A stretch of DNA of 6,548 bases from Pseudomonadota bacterium (GTDB lineage Bacteria > Pseudomonadota > Alphaproteobacteria > Rhizobiales > Devosiaceae): the NCBI GenBank assembly GCA_023431205.1, contig JAEYXQ010000072.1, positions 1 to 6,548 of the forward strand, given 5' to 3'. Shown one piece after another: positions 5,175 to 6,548 of the stretch. Below the pieces are notes generated by a model. It did no database searches, was not told where the DNA came from, and saw nothing but the letters and a program-made list of their open reading frames with translations. The position numbers and the translations under genes are program-made. How positions within the stretch are numbered: the first letter of the stretch is position 1; each line of letters starts with the position of its first letter.

Positions 5175-6095
5175 ATGGCCAACACCGACCAGCCGATCAT
5201 CATCAAGAAGGTCAAGAAGGCCGCGCACGCTCATCATGGCGGGGCCTGGAAGATCGCCTATGCCGACTTCGTGACGGCGATGATGGCCTTTTTCCTGCTG
5301 CTCTGGCTGATCAGCATGACCACCCCGGAGCAGAAGAAGGGGCTGGCCGACTATTTCGCTCCGCCCAACGTTGCCATCTCCACCAGCGGTTCGGGCGGCG
5401 TCATGGGCGGCACGGCGCTCGACGAGAGCGGCGCCAAGATGGCCGGCTCGACGCTGGACCAGCAGTCCGACGCGTCGGTGTCTTCCGAGAGCACCGAGTT
5501 CGGCTCGCCCGACCACGGCCTCGGTGGCCGCGAAGGTCAGGTGGGCAACGAAAACAAGTCGATCGGCGCCTCCGAACAGAACCTCAAATCGGCCAACGAC
5601 CAGCTCTTCCATAGCGCCGCCGCCAGCATCCGCCAGGCCTGGCAAGCGATGCCGGAGATCGCCGAGATCGCCGACAACCTGATCGTCGAGGAGACCGAAG
5701 AAGGCCTCAACATCCAGATCGTCGACCAGGAAGGGACGCCGATGTTCCCAGAAGGGTCGAAGTACCCTTACGAGTACACCAGGGCAGCGATTGCGGCGCT
5801 GGCACCGGTGCTGCAGCAACTGTCCAATCAGGTGACCATCACCGGCCATACCGCTGCCGGCGGTACCTACGCCAACCCGCGCTATGGTTCCTGGGAGCTC
5901 TCCAGCGATCGCGCCAATGTGGTGCGGAGCATTCTCGGCGAGTTCGGACTGAGCGATGACCGGGTGTCGTCGGTAGGCGGCCGCTCGTCGGGCGATCCGT
6001 TCTTCCCGGACGACCCCTACCAGGCGGCGAACGAGCGCATCCAGATCACGGTGCTGAACCAGGCTCCGCCGGTGCCTGTCGTCCTCGCCCCATGA
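5175..6095 (+). CDS. motB: Flagellar motor stator protein MotB, 306 aa
   Basis: The stator subunit that carries the ion-binding Asp and anchors the stator to peptidoglycan. A basic cytoplasmic N-terminus leads into one transmembrane helix (about 27-48) with the signature WKIAYADFVTAMMAFFLLLW; Asp31 is the proton-binding residue. The plug-like segment PEQKKGLADYF follows (51-61), then a Gly/Ser/Asp-rich periplasmic linker (about 65-130) and the OmpA-like peptidoglycan-binding domain (about 175-295), with GLNIQIVDQEGTPMF and YGSWELSSDRAN. Length is close to E. coli MotB (308). An oddity: the usual GHTD of the OmpA-like fold reads GHTA (Ala227), while the later ligand-contacting Arg246 (SSDRAN) is kept. 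The ATG lies 15 bases after the motA stop. The gene converges on serB with only 13 bases between stop codons and no terminator there. Confidence 0.97.
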   Translation: MANTDQPIIIKKVKKAAHAHHGGAWKIAYADFVTAMMAFFLLLWLISMTTPEQKKGLADYFAPPNVAISTSGSGGVMGGTALDESGAKMAGSTLDQQSDASVSSESTEFGSPDHGLGGREGQVGNENKSIGASEQNLKSANDQLFHSAAASIRQAWQAMPEIAEIADNLIVEETEEGLNIQIVDQEGTPMFPEGSKYPYEYTRAAIAALAPVLQQLSNQVTITGHTAAGGTYANPRYGSWELSSDRANVVRSILGEFGLSDDRVSSVGGRSSGDPFFPDDPYQAANERIQITVLNQAPPVPVVLAP

Positions 6096-6108
6096 CGACG
6101 TTTGCTTT

Positions 6109-6548
6109 CTAGCGCACGAAATCGTCTTCGCTGTAGCCCTGCAGGTAGAGCAGGGCGGTGAGATCGCCGTGGTCGATGCGGATGCCCGCTTCGGCCGCCA
6201 CCGCCGGCTTGGCATGCAACGCCACCCCGAACCCGGCAATGAGGATCATGTCGAGGTCATTGGCGCCGTCGCCCACGGCCAGCGTCTGGTTCAGCGCCAG
6301 CCCGCGCTCCGCCGCCAGGGCTTCGAGGCGCTGGCGCTTGGTCTCCTTGTCGACGATCGGCTTCTGCACCGTGCCGCCCAGCACGTCCCCGTCGAACTCC
6401 AGCACATTGGCCACCGCCTCGTCGAACCCGATGCGCCTGGCAATGTAGTCGGCAAACAGGGTGAACCCGCCGGACACCAGCGAGGTATAGGCGCCATAGG
6501 CCTTCATGGTATGCACCAGCGCCCGACCCCCGGCCGCGAGGGTAATCC
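6109..6548 (-). CDS. serB: Phosphoserine phosphatase SerB, C-terminal 145 residues (5' end outside window)
   Basis: A cytoplasmic HAD-superfamily phosphatase that carries out the last step of serine synthesis, dephosphorylating O-phospho-L-serine. The frame is open to the right window edge and ends at the TAG at 6109-6111. Visible motifs are HAD motif II Ser in SLVSGGFT, the motif III Lys region in VDKETKRQRLEALA, and motif IV GDGANDLDM (about 6250-6273), which binds Mg2+. The C-terminal block RIDHGDLTALLYLQGY is typical of alphaproteobacterial SerB. The motif I DxDST nucleophile and any N-terminal ACT-like region lie beyond the window. An internal ATG at 6516 is not the start: the residues before it (ITLAAGGRALVHT) fit the family. 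Confidence 0.96.
   Translation of the reverse strand, partial: ITLAAGGRALVHTMKAYGAYTSLVSGGFTLFADYIARRIGFDEAVANVLEFDGDVLGGTVQKPIVDKETKRQRLEALAAERGLALNQTLAVGDGANDLDMILIAGFGVALHAKPAVAAEAGIRIDHGDLTALLYLQGYSEDDFVR

Noticed and set aside
4203..6239. A 678-codon open frame on the minus strand opposite serB, motB and motA
   Set aside because: It is antisense to two clearly recognisable stator genes and overlaps the end of serB. Its His/Arg/Gly/Asp-rich composition is what the complement of high-GC3 coding sequence yields. It has no recognisable domain.

Overview
The window is about 65% GC, with strong G/C preference at third codon positions. The proteins look alphaproteobacterial, most likely Hyphomicrobiales (Rhizobiales); a Devosia-like organism is my best guess. 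That guess rests on protein character and on a CCTCATCCTGAGC-type palindromic repeat that I remember from such genomes, not on any search. No tRNA, rRNA, CRISPR array, insertion sequence or phage gene is visible. Every gene-free stretch is shorter than 300 bases.

Layout. Minus strand, left part: the N-terminal half of carB (1-1677, running off the left edge), an orphan single-domain response regulator (1888-2265), a THUMP-type RNA methyltransferase (2519-3622) and a PACE-family small multidrug efflux protein (3623-4054). The efflux and methyltransferase genes abut exactly as TGAATG and share a good promoter at 4135-4162, so they form a two-gene operon. Plus strand, divergent from that operon: motA (4296-5159) and motB (5175-6095), the flagellar stator pair. 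Minus strand, right edge: the C-terminal part of serB (6109-6548), converging on motB with 13 bases between the stop codons.

Gaps. 1678-1887 holds three short stem-loops ahead of carB. 2266-2518 holds an AT-rich patch with a 7-base direct repeat and an inverted pair of REP-like hairpins whose stems show compensatory base changes. 4055-4295 is the divergent control region, with the minus-strand promoter, an imperfect palindrome and a 9-base direct repeat.

How the genes relate. carB (pyrimidine/arginine precursor) and serB (serine synthesis) are housekeeping genes. motA and motB together build the ion-driven stator. The rest is a mixed chromosomal neighbourhood rather than one pathway. I see no convincing new multi-gene system. 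The points most worth a second look are the covarying REP pair, a MotB whose peptidoglycan-binding GHTD motif reads GHTA, a MotA with Gln at the usual Arg90 position, and the coupling of an efflux pump to an RNA methyltransferase. Several very long antisense reading frames (up to 678 codons) are composition artefacts opposite real genes.
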